From Muscardinus avellanarius (lineage: Eukaryota; Chordata; Mammalia; Rodentia; Gliridae), in assembly GCA_963383645.1 (NCBI GenBank), contig OY726571.1:78408476-78472475 (forward strand): a stretch of 64,000 nucleotides of DNA. Direction: 5' to 3'. A program made the position numbers and the translations under genes. Shown one piece after another: positions 44,700 through 54,873 of the stretch. Below the pieces are notes generated by a model. The model was not told where the DNA came from, did not search any database, and saw only the letters and a program-made list of their open reading frames with translations. Position 1 is the stretch's first letter. The number at the start of each line of letters is the position of its first letter.

Positions 44700-44995
44700 T
44701 GTCAATTATTCATCTCAGAGGTAAATTTTGGGTCATATACAGTTCTGGGGACTGGGAAGAGAGAGGTGAAGGAAACAAAGGTGTTGCCCTAAAGAAGCAT
44801 ATATTTTGGCAAAGGAGACTGGCAATAATGATAATAGTAGTAGTCATAAGGTATAATTAATGTCAGTTAACAATAAAGGCTATAAAGAATTGCAGTACAG
44901 TATGGAGGCAGAGGGTGCAGGGAGGGCTGGCTGAGAAGGGGTGGTCAAAGACAACTTCCAAACAGGGACATTTGAAGCATCATCTTAGTCCTCTA
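44700..44995. mobile_element. Possible ancient mammalian repeat
   Basis: ACAGTTCTGGGGACTGGGAA, AAAGAAGCATATATTTTGGC and GGTCAAAGACAACTTCCAAA occur in the order of the old family noted at 1.6 kb. Family not named. Confidence 0.35.
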
Positions 44996-45186
44996 GAAAG
45001 ATCCTGGGCCACCCGGAAGGCCTCCTCAAATCCCCTCTAGTGCTCACAAAGCCTCTTGAAACAGGTAGGAAGTAACGGTGCCTTCCCCATCAGGCGGGAT
45101 ATGTTTCTAAGACTCGGTGGATCCTGAACCCCGTAGATAACTGTATTTCTTTCTGTGTATACCTATCCATGATAAAGTTTAACAAC

Positions 45187-45470
45187 CAGGTAGGGTGGCT
45201 CATGACTGTAATCCCGGTATTTGGGAGGATGAGACAGGAGGATTTCAGGTTCCAGGACAGCTTCAACCCTAGTTTATTATTATTATTAATTACTATTATT
45301 ATTATTGTTGTTATTATTATTAATCACCATCATTTTGAAATAGAATCAAAATGATGGTGATTAATAATAACAACAATAATAATAATAATAGTAATTAATA
45401 ATAATAATAAACTAGGGTTAGGGGAGTATCTTGGAGATAGAATGCTCCTGAGTTGAATCCTTAGTACAGA
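45187..45470 (+). mobile_element. SINE whose middle is replaced by a palindrome
   Basis: Left end CCAGGTAGGGTGGCTCATGA to GACAGCTTC (45187-45264), then the 155-bp inverted repeat, then the SINE right half GGGGAGTATCTTGGAGATAG to GTTGAATCCTTAGTAC. The last part of the normal left half is missing. Confidence 0.88.
45265..45419. repeat. Near-perfect palindrome, 74-bp arms, 7-nt loop
   Basis: Arms 45265-45338 and 45346-45419 are reverse complements except for two compensating 3-nt differences in the AAT/ATT runs. The loop is AATAGAA. The outermost word is AACCCTAGTTTATT / AATAAACTAGGGTT. Confidence 0.97.
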
Positions 45471-45479
45471 AAAAAAAGA

Positions 45480-46290
45480 AAAAAAAAAGAAGTTTAAGCA
45501 TAACATGGATTTGCAATTATAACAAAATAGGATAATTATAACAACACGCTCTAATAAAAGGGATGCTGATGTGTTGTCTCCTGAAAAACCTAGACAGATG
45601 CGAGTATTTTCAGATTGCAGGTAACTGGAAGCAGAGCACGCGCATGCCCCGTCAGCTCGTTTTAAGTGCGTGGCTCCTGGTCGGCTGTGGATTCCACAGC
45701 TGACATGGCTGGTCCTCACAGTCCTGCAGCGCGCACCGCCTGTGTGGTACACTACCCAGATCACATTTTTAGTTTTAGTGAAAGCGCTAAGAGATTTGAA
45801 GAGAGCTGGGTGTTGTCGATCAGGTGCCTCAAAGGGACAGCGTGCTTCCTTCGCCATGCCTGGCCAGTTACGTGGCCTTGGAAGGGAATTCCAGGATGCT
45901 AGAATTCTTCCAGTGCTCCAGGTCCTGGTGTGGAGGTTCCCTCCACCTTCGAGGTTTGTGATGTTTTCAGGACCTTAGAGAGGGAAGGAAATGGGCTCCT
46001 AAATACCTCCCCCGCCAATCCTAGTGTCTGCAAAGTGCTTTGCAAGTACTTTTCTGCCATCCTTCCCCTTCTTTCTGGGATGAGCTGATCATGTTGGTCC
46101 TGCGCTTGACTGCGTTTACGTGGGGACAGATGGAGGTGGCAGAGTGGAGGAGAGCAAAGAGGACATTGGGCTGGGACTCTTCCTGGAATGGCCCATCGGG
46201 GGCCTTCCTGGGGCACGGGAATATGATTGGCACGAGGGGTGAGCATAGAACCCCAGGTGAAGGCTAGAGGCATTTAGCCGGAGAGTTTTG
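45480..46290. other. Non-coding sequence
   Basis: 45630-45760 is locally CpG-richer (GCACGCGCATGCCCC, GCAGCGCGCACCGCC), too short for an island. Open frames on both strands have no domains. Confidence 0.4.
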
Positions 46291-46396
46291 AATACAACTT
46301 TGTTTATTTATTTGCAGTACTGGGGATGGGACCCAGGGGCATTCTACCTTCAAGTTACACCCCCAGCCCTATTTTTTTATTTTTTTATTTGTTTTT

Positions 46397-46578
46397 GGTG
46401 GTATTGGGGTTCCTGGAAACCCTTCTACCTCCAGGCTACATTACCAGGCACCTATTTTTTATATTTTTGTTTGGAAATAAGGTCTCTTAAACCAATGAGG
46501 CTGGCTTCAAACCTGCACAATCCTCCTGTCTCCACCTCCCAAGTGCAGGGTTTAAAAGCATGCGCCACCACGCCCAGC
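46397..46578 (-). mobile_element. Type B SINE inserted in the outer linker
   Basis: GGTGGTATTGGGGTTCCTGG to GCGCCACCACGCCCAGC; same orientation as the host copy. Confidence 0.92.
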
Positions 46579-46642
46579 TATTCTTTATTTTGAAACAGGG
46601 GCTCACTGAATTGCGAAGGGCCTCACTAAGTAGCTGAGGCTG

Positions 46643-46852
46643 GCCGGGCGTGGTGGCGCACGCTTGTAATCCCAGCATTCGGGAGGCTGAAACCTGGAGG
46701 ATCACAGTTCGCGGACAGCCTCAGCTACTCAATGAGGCCCTCTGCAACTCAGTGAGACCCGGTTTCAAAATAAAGAATAAAAACTAGGGCAGGGGGTGTA
46801 GCTCGGAGGTCGAATGCCCCTGGGTTTCATCCCCAGACCCGCCAAAAAAAAA
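46643..46852 (+). mobile_element. Type A SINE inserted in the outer left half
   Basis: GCCGGGCGTGGTGGCGCACG to CATCCCCAGACCCGCC and an A tail, opposite to its host. The 15-bp word AAGTAGCTGAGGCTG lies at 46628-46642 and 46853-46867. It belongs to the CCCGC-ending subgroup. Confidence 0.97.
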
Positions 46853-46954
46853 AAGTAGCTGAGGCTGCAGGTGAACCATGATCCTCCTGTCTCAGCCTCC
46901 TGAATGCTGGGATTACAAGCGTGCGCCACCACGCCCTGCTTTACAACTTTGTTT

Positions 46955-47254
46955 TAAAAGGAGAGATCATGTCGTTGGAAAGGAATGCTAATTCAAGTCT
47001 TTTTGTGTGGATTTTCTTGATCTGGATTTCCTAAAGAATTTTAAAGAAGTGATATGATATTTAGGAGAGAAAGGCTGAGGGGTAGGACAGCTACACGAGG
47101 AGGGTCCATACACCATGCTTCAGGGTTTGAATTGTTGACCCAAGCTTGGATGCTGTAGCTGACAGCGGGTTGGTTTGTCTTGTATTTTTCTGTCTGTTCA
47201 ACCATCTGTCCATCCATCCTACCCACCCTCCGATTCATCCACACATCACCCACT
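46955..47254. other. Non-coding sequence
   Basis: Ends in a CATC/CACC-rich run (47202-47252). No exon recognised. Confidence 0.4.
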
Positions 47255-47261
47255 TATTTTT

Positions 47262-47487
47262 TATTTTTATTTATTTATTTACTTTGTTGCGGGTCTGAAG
47301 ATGGAACCCAGGGGCATTCGACCTCCGAGCTACACCCCCGGCCCTATTTCTTATTCTTTATTTTGAAACAGGGTTTTGCTAAGTTGTGGAGGGCCTCACT
47401 AAGTAGCTGAGGCTGTCCACGAACCGTGATCCTCCGGTCTCAGCTTCCAGAATGCTGGGATTACAAGCGTGTGCCACCACGCCCGGC
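47262..47487 (-). mobile_element. Type A SINE, CCCGC-ending subgroup
   Basis: GCGGGTCTGAAGATGGAACC to GCCACCACGCCCGGC. ACATCAC(C) and ACATCAC(T) flank it, a probable target-site duplication. Confidence 0.93.
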
Positions 47488-47974
47488 TCACATCACTCAT
47501 TTAAAGTGATCATGTTGGAAAAGTTCCTGTTACTGGTTGTGTGTTTTTTTCATCTCACTTGGATTCAGTTTTCTTTCTTTACAGAATGATGAGTTTTTGT
47601 CTCGGTTACTTAAAGGATCTTGTTAATCCAAGGGTCCTGAGACTTACGGTTTACGTCTACAAGACATTAGAAAGAACGCAAACATTAATTAAACACGAGT
47701 CTTGTCCCCCCTGTGCCCTTCCAAGCAGTCTGGTAGGTGTGCTGACATACAGAAAAATGGTAATAAAGCAAATAGAGTGACCAGGATCCAAACACAGCTG
47801 CAATTGAAGTGAGATAGGAGTTTAGAGACGGGGGATTATTTTTGGCTGCAGGTGTGGAGGAAGGCTTCAGAGGAAAAGGCATTTTATGTTTGAGTAGAGC
47901 CAGGGAACGCTTCTTCACATTTTTGAGTTAGTGGTCTCATTTTGTTTACTGTTCACCGTAAGTGTGAGTTTGCT

Positions 47975-48075
47975 TCAGTCCTATCCCCATGAAGAAACTG
48001 AGGCAGGAAACGAGATGCTGTAACTGCCCTAAAGCCACACAGCTCTTGAGTGGCTGAGCTTTCATTCCGGAGGTT
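47975..48075 (-). mobile_element. MIR fragment
   Basis: CCCATGAAGAAACTGAGGCA followed by AAGCCACACAGCTCTTGAGT is the well-known reversed MIR core. Confidence 0.7.
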
Positions 48076-49261
48076 CCTCAGCCCTCTTTCATCCCGTCTT
48101 GAGAATCGAGACTGGGGAGGTGCAGACATCAGGACCTTTAGGGTGCCTGAGAGATCCCGACTGGTTGGCATAAGGGGGCTGAAGTGCCCCCGGGGACTGC
48201 AGAGGGGTCGCGGCCCCTGGTGCCCAAGTGGCCGTAGTGGAAAGAGCTGGGAAGACAAGGGGGGCTTTGATAGTCGAGGCTCCTGGTTGTCTGGCTACGG
48301 GGTCTGGTCTTTATTTGGCCCCAGTGGAGTCTGTGTGCAGAGACAGACATGATCAGAGCGATGCATTTCAGGGTGTTTATGACTCGAAGACCTTCTTAGG
48401 ATTCTAACATACTTTCATGCTCCTAAGCTCTTCCATGTGAAGCTGAGGAGGGTCCCCTCCCCAGATGTTCCCTGCAGTCTAAACCCCTGAACATTTTTTA
48501 TCCTGGGGTTTCTTCCTATAGAATCCAGAAGCCCTGGCTCCACCCTCCCGTCATTCTAACACAGAAATCTTAAAAATCCCCTCTCAGTTCTTAGGATTTT
48601 AAGATGAAAACTCCTTCATTCCCCCATCCCTGCCCCCAGTCCCAAGATTGTAACCTACTTCTCTGCTATTTCAAAAGCCTTCTGCCCAATAAATGAATAA
48701 TTAGATCTTCATGGGCTTCACTAGAAAAAAAAATATATCTACCATAATATTTAGATTAAAACAGTGTAATAACTACACTGGAAAAAACACATCCTGGTTA
48801 CAAAATGAATTCCTCCTTTTTCTTTTTATTCGTGGTATCCTGGGGTGGCTTACTGGAGAAAAAAAATACTATTTGATTCTCCCTGGGTGGTCAGGGAGGA
48901 CTTGTAAAGACTCTTGTTTGTTTTGTGTGAGCCTTCAAAGGCACACAGGCTTCCCTACATAAAGATGTACTAAGAAAATAGGGATTTTTTTGAAGTTGCT
49001 ATGTATAAAGGGAAATTCAGAGCCACCATCTTCCTTTAGAACTACAGGCTCATGTGATTAGAGGGTCCTTTCTTTAGGAGTCTTAGTTGTTTCTATCTCT
49101 GGCCATTACCCGGGATTAGGGGGAGATTCTTGCTTATAAAACCCATCTCCGCCTTTAGAAAAAAATTTAACTCATCACACGCACACATTTTAATTTTAAA
49201 AGCTACATGTATTGTGTTCATATGGGTTTTCTAAAAAAACAATGGAGGAAGGAATCTGAGT

Positions 49262-49262
<1 letters not shown>

Positions 49263-49319
<57 letters not shown>
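49263..49319. repeat. (TG)n-(CG)n tract with Z-DNA potential
   Basis: About 23 TG units followed by GCGCGCGCACGT: a long alternating purine-pyrimidine run. Confidence 0.95.
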
Positions 49320-49479
49320 TATAGAGTCCAGGCTGCTCCCCAGGTGTGTGTTGCAGCAACAAATTTCAAGCCACATGTTTTGCACATTCCAATTAGCAAG
49401 GGCCTCCTGCTGTGATGTGGGAAAAAAGTTTGGATTGGGGTGAGGGCTGGCTGAGTACAGGATGCTTTTAAATGCAATC

Positions 49480-49900
49480 TCTGCAGAGCTTCCTCATTAG
49501 TACCTGGAGGTCAGTGGGAAAGGGAGCCGGGAGCTGCTCCCGGGTGCACACTTGGTATTTTTCTGCAGTGTGTGGGATGTGTTGGCCATTTTATTTACCC
49601 ATACCTGTTTTCTCCATTTCATAACATTAATTGTACTTAATGGGCGAGGTTGATAAAGCTGAGTTATTTTTAAGCCTGGCGGGAGCCGAGCAGCTGTGTC
49701 CCAGATCAGACCACTGATCTCTCTAATAGGTTGTGTTTGCCACCTGATTCAGGACGAAAGTGCTCCGCCAATTAGGAGCTTCCCTATCTGGAGGAAAAGT
49801 GACCTTGGGCGCTCAGAGGGCCAGAGAGTTGCTTTATGCAGCGCTACTACTGAAGCGCTCCCACCGCCCATTAGGAATGTAGTCTATAGTTGAATTCTTC
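49480..49900. promoter_or_regulatory. Candidate conserved non-coding (enhancer-like) segment
   Basis: This is repeat-free, mixed-composition sequence in the middle of the longest SINE-free block. Dense in it are motif-like words: CATTTTATTTA (49587), TGATAAAG (49651), AGCAGCTGTG with a CAGCTG E-box (49689), a CCAATTAG homeodomain-type core (49767), GTGACCTTGG nuclear-receptor-like half site (49799) and a second CATTAGGA core (49870). Words of this kind also occur by chance, so the call rests mainly on repeat exclusion and position upstream of the candidate exon. Conservation could not be tested. Confidence 0.3.
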
Positions 49901-50043
49901 ACAAATTGCCAGGAACTTTGCTTTTGGAACTAGGTGGTCAGAAAATAGGTGCTTTGGCATGCAGACATTTTGAGAAGATTTTAGAAATTTTAAGAGATGG
50001 CAAAATTTCCAACTTTCCTTCTTATTGTATTAAAATAATCCAC

Positions 50044-50262
50044 TAGCTGGGCGTGGTGGTGCACGCTTATAATCCCAGCATTTGGGAGGCTGAGACAGGA
50101 GGATCACGGTTCGTGGACAGCCTTAGTTACTACTTGGTGAGGCCCTTTGCAACTCAGTGAGACCCTGTTTCAAAATAAAGAATAAAAAGTAGGGCTGGGG
50201 GAGTAACTCAGAGGTAGAATGCCCCTGGGTTCCATCCCCAGTACCACACACACACACAGAAA
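50044..50262 (+). mobile_element. Type A SINE
   Basis: AGCTGGGCGTGGTGGTGCAC to GGTTCCATCCCCAGTACC with a short (CA)n tail. A TATATA-rich stretch follows (50283-50330). Confidence 0.93.
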
Positions 50263-50351
50263 AAACACCTCTGCTATGAACTATATATATATTTTATATA
50301 TAAATATATGTAAGTATATGAATATATATTTGAACTTCAATATAGTATTAG

Positions 50352-50545
50352 AGCTGAGTAGGGTGACACACATCTCTAATCCCAATGCTTGGGAGGCTGA
50401 GAAAGGTGAATCATAGACTTGTGGCCAGCCTCAGTACCTTTGTGAGACCCTGTTTCAAAATAAAAAAAAAATATAGGACTGGGATTGTAGGTCAGAGGTA
50501 GAATGCCCCTGGGTTCAATGCCCAGTACAAAAACAAAAACAAAAG
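50352..50545 (+). mobile_element. Older dimeric SINE
   Basis: AGCTGAGTAGGGTGACACAC to GGTTCAATGCCCAGTAC, AAAAAC tail. Confidence 0.87.
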
Positions 50546-50864
50546 ACTCTTAAGCTAGATAAAAAACTACTTTTAAGTTAGAAAAAGGAGAAATTATAGG
50601 TAATTTTTGTTGGATATTCTATTGGGAAATTAATTTTGAATCATATATACTTTCATAAATTATCACCAGAATTTTAAAAAAGATAAGTCTGGATACAGAA
50701 AATGAACTTGACCTTTGATAGGACCTTGTACTTCCTGGGGTCGAAGTTCACTGTGGCTTTGATGTCACACCAGCCACAGAACGGCGCCCAGGGTTTGGCC
50801 CGGGATGCTCAGTGGGCAGACCTTTGTGGTGGAGCCAGCCAGCAGGGGGTTTGGGTTGGATCTA

Positions 50865-51000
50865 CTGCTATACCGCTGCTCGCTCTGACCTTGGGCAAGT
50901 TGGTGTACAGGCTGGCCACAGGCCGGCTGGGGCCTTTAGAAAATTGTTTTCAAGATTAAATGAAATGAGCCCAGCCACATAGGCTCATGCTGGCTCCTCT
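50865..51000 (+). mobile_element. MIR fragment
   Basis: CTCTGACCTTGGGCAAGTTG and CAAGATTAAATGAAATGAGC match the MIR core in + orientation. Confidence 0.65.
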
Positions 51001-51084
51001 TCTTTTCTTCTGAGTGTTTCCCAGGACTAGAAATTTTCCAAGTGCAGCAAGGTGCTGTTAGCTTTGGGAGTTACTCTGGAGAAT

Positions 51085-51200
51085 GTGAAAAGCCCTTCAT
51101 TTTCCAGATGGTAAAGTCTAAGCCCAGAAAGTCTTCATGGCATGCCGGCAGTGCCTTAGAGTGGAACAGGTCCTAAACCCAGGGCCTCTCGAGAGGCTCC
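51085..51200 (-). mobile_element. Possible MIR remnant
   Basis: CATTTTCCAGATGGTAAAGT and GTCCTAAACCCAGGGCCTCT read like a reversed MIR. Weak. Confidence 0.45.
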
Positions 51201-51429
51201 CGCCTTTACCCGGGTTTGGGGGGCTTAGCACTCTGCACTGAGTCCCTGGCCTGGCTCTAGGACAAGTGTCATGATGGGCATAGGGCAGAGTTTAATAAAT
51301 AAACAGCCTTCCAAATGTTCCTCTAGGTATCCTCAAAGTAGACAGATATGTGCATCGTAGACCCATCCTACTGTGTTCTCCTTCAGTGTACTCTTGCAGT
51401 GGTTGACTTGGTTTCCCTTTTTCTCCTAG

Positions 51430-51473
51430 GGCTCTCAGATGACGACAGCAGTGTGAACACCCAGCATGTTCAG
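51430..51473 (+). CDS. Candidate 44-nt internal coding exon of an unidentified long gene
   Basis: Seen: a pyrimidine-rich tract (about 51408-51427) runs into CTCCTAG, then 44 nt, then CAG|GTAAGA, close to the consensus for a U2-type exon. Two forward frames contain a stop inside the exon. The third is open and reads LSDDDSSVNTQHVQ after two bases that complete a codon ending in GG. The exon therefore needs an upstream exon leaving one base and ends on a codon boundary. The acidic/serine-rich peptide looks like a disordered segment and carries no recognisable domain. The exon lies outside all SINEs, in a repeat-poor stretch between MIR remnants. 44 nt is not a multiple of three, so skipping it would shift the frame. 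No partner exon was found in the window, which implies introns of at least ~12 kb downstream and possibly ~50 kb upstream. I do not recognise the gene. A chance pairing of splice-like signals is the alternative. Confidence 0.5.
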
Positions 51474-52618
51474 GTAAGAGACTGTCTGGGTGGCAGATTC
51501 CAGGTAAAACATTGAACTGCTTCCCCTTGTGGATGTAGCATGGGTTTTGCTCTCCCCTGGATTATCTCCAAGTTTTGGGCTGCTTTTAATGTTTTGGTTT
51601 CTTATCTGTGCTACTTTTAATTGTGATTTTTGGCTTTATTTTGGCTTTATTCATGTATGCACCTTGTGATGAGATAAATGATACATGGGGTGTTAAACCT
51701 TGACTTTGAGATGAGGGTTACCTCTGCAGAGGAAGACTGGGCTTTGTGGACCTTGTCAGGTTTCTCTGCAGCGTTCCTAAGTTATTTTTTTTTTCATTAT
51801 GCTTTTCTTAAAGGTAAGAACTCTCTTTCAATATATATGTACAATGCCATTTTTTACACTTTATACTGTAGTTCAGAGTAACGGCTTCAGATCAAATGTG
51901 TGGCCAGTATTCTGTATTCCAGTTGTTGCTAGAGATACTGTCTCTAGTTAAAATGTCAATGTTTGGAGTCACTGGAAGTTGAATGGAGAGCAGTTGAACG
52001 GGAGCCGGGGGCTGAGAATAGCAGCGTCAGCCAGCCTTACGGGTGAACTGTTAGAAATGTCCCAGGTGGACTACTGAATCAGTGATCCTGGGGGTGGGGC
52101 ACTTTAATGGTGATTCTAATACATGGTAGACTTAGGAGAACCACTGGTTTAAAGAATGCTGAAGCTTTATGCTCTTTACAAACCTTCCTTTGCATTTGTC
52201 TTTGTGCTTAATATCACGACATATACCGAATCACTTAGCTTCATCTTCTGCTGTGAAGAACTGCCTCTCAGCCTGCATGGGAGTGGGGGATGGAGGGTGG
52301 TGGCCACGACTTTCTGGGGCAACAGAGACTGAGTGAAATTAAAAGCCTGTGAGGTTTCAACTGGGAAACTTGCTTGTTTTTTAAGCAGCATCCCTTTCCA
52401 GCTGTGGATCTCAAATCCTGATTGAGCATTCAAATCCCCCAAGAGGATTTTGATGGCCACTGGTGTCCTTCCTTGACCCCACGTGGTCCTGGTTTTTAGT
52501 GAGTGAACATGCTCTTGGGCTTTACCCTTTTAAAACTCAGCAGTGTTCTGAGAACTCTAGTTCTTGAGCCATCAGTGACCTGATTGGGGGTTTTTCCTGA
52601 CATCTCTAGCATTTTGGT
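51474..52618. other. Sequence downstream of the candidate exon
   Basis: Presumed intron if the exon is real. No SINE or further exon pair recognised. Confidence 0.4.
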
Positions 52619-52624
52619 TTTGTT

Positions 52625-52699
52625 TTGTTTTTGTTACTGTGGATTGAACCCGGAGGGATTCTCTGCACTCTACCCCCAGCCCTTTTTTATTTATTTTCA

Positions 52700-52731
<32 letters not shown>

Positions 52732-53053
52732 GGTGGTGGTGCTAGGGATTGAACCCAGGGGCATTCTACCTCCAAGCTACACCCCCAACCCTATTTTTTG
52801 TTACTTATTTAAAAACAGGGTCTCACTAAGCTCCAGAGGACCTCAGTAAGTAGCTGAGGCTGGCCACAAACCTGGGATCCTCCTGTCTCAGCCTCCCAAG
52901 TCTCAGGACCAGCATGCAACACCAAGCCCAGCTCTCATTTTTATTTTTTGAAACAGGGTTTTGTTTAAGTGTGGAGGCTGTTCTCTAACCTGCAATTCTC
53001 TTGTCTCATCCTCCCAGGTACTAGGATTATAGGTGTGTACCACCACACCAGCT
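52625..53053 (-). mobile_element. Older SINE split by a younger SINE
   Basis: Outer right half 52630-52690, outer left half 52937-53053 (GAAACAGGGTTTTGTTTAAG to ACCACCACACCAGC). The TTTTTATTTATTTTCATT/CATTTTTATTTTTT linker lies on either side. Confidence 0.82.
52707..52934 (-). mobile_element. Type A SINE nested in an older SINE
   Basis: T tail (52707-52730), GGTGGTGGTGCTAGGGATTG to AACACCAAGCCCAGC. It has an extra GGT unit at its start. Confidence 0.88.
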
Positions 53054-54497
53054 TGCTTGTTGTTGTTTTGATTTGAGCAGGTGCATGAAAGAAAGTAAAC
53101 ATATATGTGTATATTTCCTGAATCTTTCTTTAACATCCATGAGTTTGTGTCTAGGTAAGAAAATTTGACTAGGTTTGTCTATTTACCTATAGGTGTCTGG
53201 AGTCAAATAAGCACTTCTGCAGCATACACATGATACCTCCTCTCAATTCTGTTCTTTCCTGTAAGAGGATATGGCTCCAGGAAAGGAACTCAAGGGGGCT
53301 GATATTACATTTTGCAGTGTGAGGCCTTTTAATTTTTCTAAGACTATCAATGAGGCCAGAGCCTTCCTTGCAGACTCAAAGTTACGGAAAGGAAAGGTTG
53401 AGCTGTATTTGTTGGTCGAGTGTTGAAATAGTCCGTGGAAAAAGGAACGGGAAACGAGTTCTACTGATTTTCTTGGCAGGGTTTATCACCTTTGCCCCCA
53501 AAGTTTCTGGCAAATGCGATTAGAAATTGACTTGCAGGATTTGCTCCCTCTGGTTTCCCCTTGCTTACTGCAATGGCAGTGGTTAACTTGCTATCTCCCA
53601 CGTGCGTTATCCAAAAATCACAGAACTCATTAGAAATAAACAGCATGGATCTGGTTGGTCACATTTGGGGGATTAGCCAGATGTAAACCTGAGTTCCTCT
53701 TGGGAGGTTTCGTGTGCCTCATTTAAAAATAAACAAGACTCTAACCTTGAGTAAAAACAGATTTTTAAAAAACAAAACAAAACATCTTACTGGAAAACAA
53801 AATTTATTTTTTTCCATAAAAAATAAGGGGGAGAAGGTCATTTTTTTTCTTTATTTTTTACACCAGTGCTTATTTTACTTTGAGGCCTTTCTTTCTTCTT
53901 GATGGCAGATGGGATGGAAATAAAGATCCAATTCCATTTTCCGAGATGGGAAAAATTTAATCAATTTGTGAATTTACTTATTCTTAATGGACAACAGACA
54001 TTTAAAATCTGGTAGGTCTCAGTCAACTACTTCCTCTTAGGAAAATAAACATACCTTTGCACATTTCCCTAACTACTCTGTGGAATCATCACTGCCTAAC
54101 AGGTTACCCAAGAGGTGTTGGCCCTAAGGCTCTCTGATTCTTGGGCCTTCTACAAAATGTTTCTCACTAAGAGAAATCCAGAGAGCTGTTCTTCATTTGA
54201 TTACAATTTTTGATTTATGTGATTAGAAAATTTATGTTTTCTGATGATATGTAAATTTGCTGCTAGCAATCCCAAATATTCATCTGCCACCTGTTTCTAA
54301 TTCCAGAAAAACCTATAATCAGAACGAATAAAAATACCTTACCTTATAAAAATCAGAAAAACAATTCAAATATATTGAAACTTTCTGCTTATCCTTCGAG
54401 AATCCTACTAAATCAGATGAGTACACAAAAGCCAAGGGGCTGATTACCAAGTAGAGATTATTTTATATAGATATGAACTATGAATTAAAGATAGTCT
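53054..54497. other. AT-rich SINE-free block
   Basis: Nothing recognised beyond short A/T runs. Confidence 0.4.
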
Positions 54498-54498
54498 A

Positions 54499-54680
54499 GC
54501 CGGGCGTGGAGGCGCATGCTTGTAATCCCCACACTTGGGAGGCGGAGACAGGAGGATCACATAAGTTCGAAGCCAGCTGTGCTGGCTTAAGAGACCCTGT
54601 TTCCAAATAAAAAGTATAAAATAGGTCTGGGAGTGTAGCCCGGAGGTAGAAGGGCTTCCAGGAACCCCATTACCACCAAA
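54499..54680 (+). mobile_element. Type B SINE ahead of the trinucleotide tract
   Basis: GCCGGGCGTGGAGGCGCATG, AGTTCGAAGCCAGCTGTGCT and GAAGGGCTTCCAGGAACCCC. Its CCATTACCACC end leads directly into (GAA)n. Confidence 0.96.
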
Positions 54681-54873
54681 AAGAAGAAGAAGAAGAAGAA
54701 GAAGAAGAAGAAGAAGAAGAAGAAGAAGAAGAAGAGGAGGAGGAGGAGGAGGAGGAGGAGGAGGAGGAGGAGGAGGAGGAGGAGGAGGTGGTGGTGGTGG
54801 TGGTGGTGGTGGTGGTGGTGGTGGTGGTGGTGGTGGTGGTGGTGGTGGTGGTGGAGGTGGTGGTGGTGGTGGA
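54681..54873. repeat. Three-stage (GAA)n-(GGA)n-(GGT)n tract
   Basis: About 18 GAA, 18 GGA and 27 GGT/GTG units, almost uninterrupted (one GGAGG break near 54853). The 156-residue polyproline/leucine frame on the minus strand (54444-54914) is translated repeat plus SINE, not a protein. Confidence 0.97.

Larger units (their letters stand above)
46306..46942 (-). mobile_element. Type A SINE carrying two independent SINE insertions
   Basis: Outer pieces 46306-46390, 46579-46642 and 46868-46942. The outer element has its own 12-bp duplication ACAACTTTGTTT (46294-46305 and 46943-46954). Confidence 0.95.
47488..49479. other. SINE-free block upstream of the candidate regulatory element
   Basis: Holds a MIR remnant (47975-48075), G-rich sequence (48100-48350) and a (TG)n(CG)n tract. 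No supported exon; see the findings for a weak exon-like stretch at 47585. Confidence 0.4.

Noticed and set aside
45330..45857. 175-residue minus-strand frame
   Set aside because: Its C-terminal part translates the palindrome and SINE; the rest has no domain.
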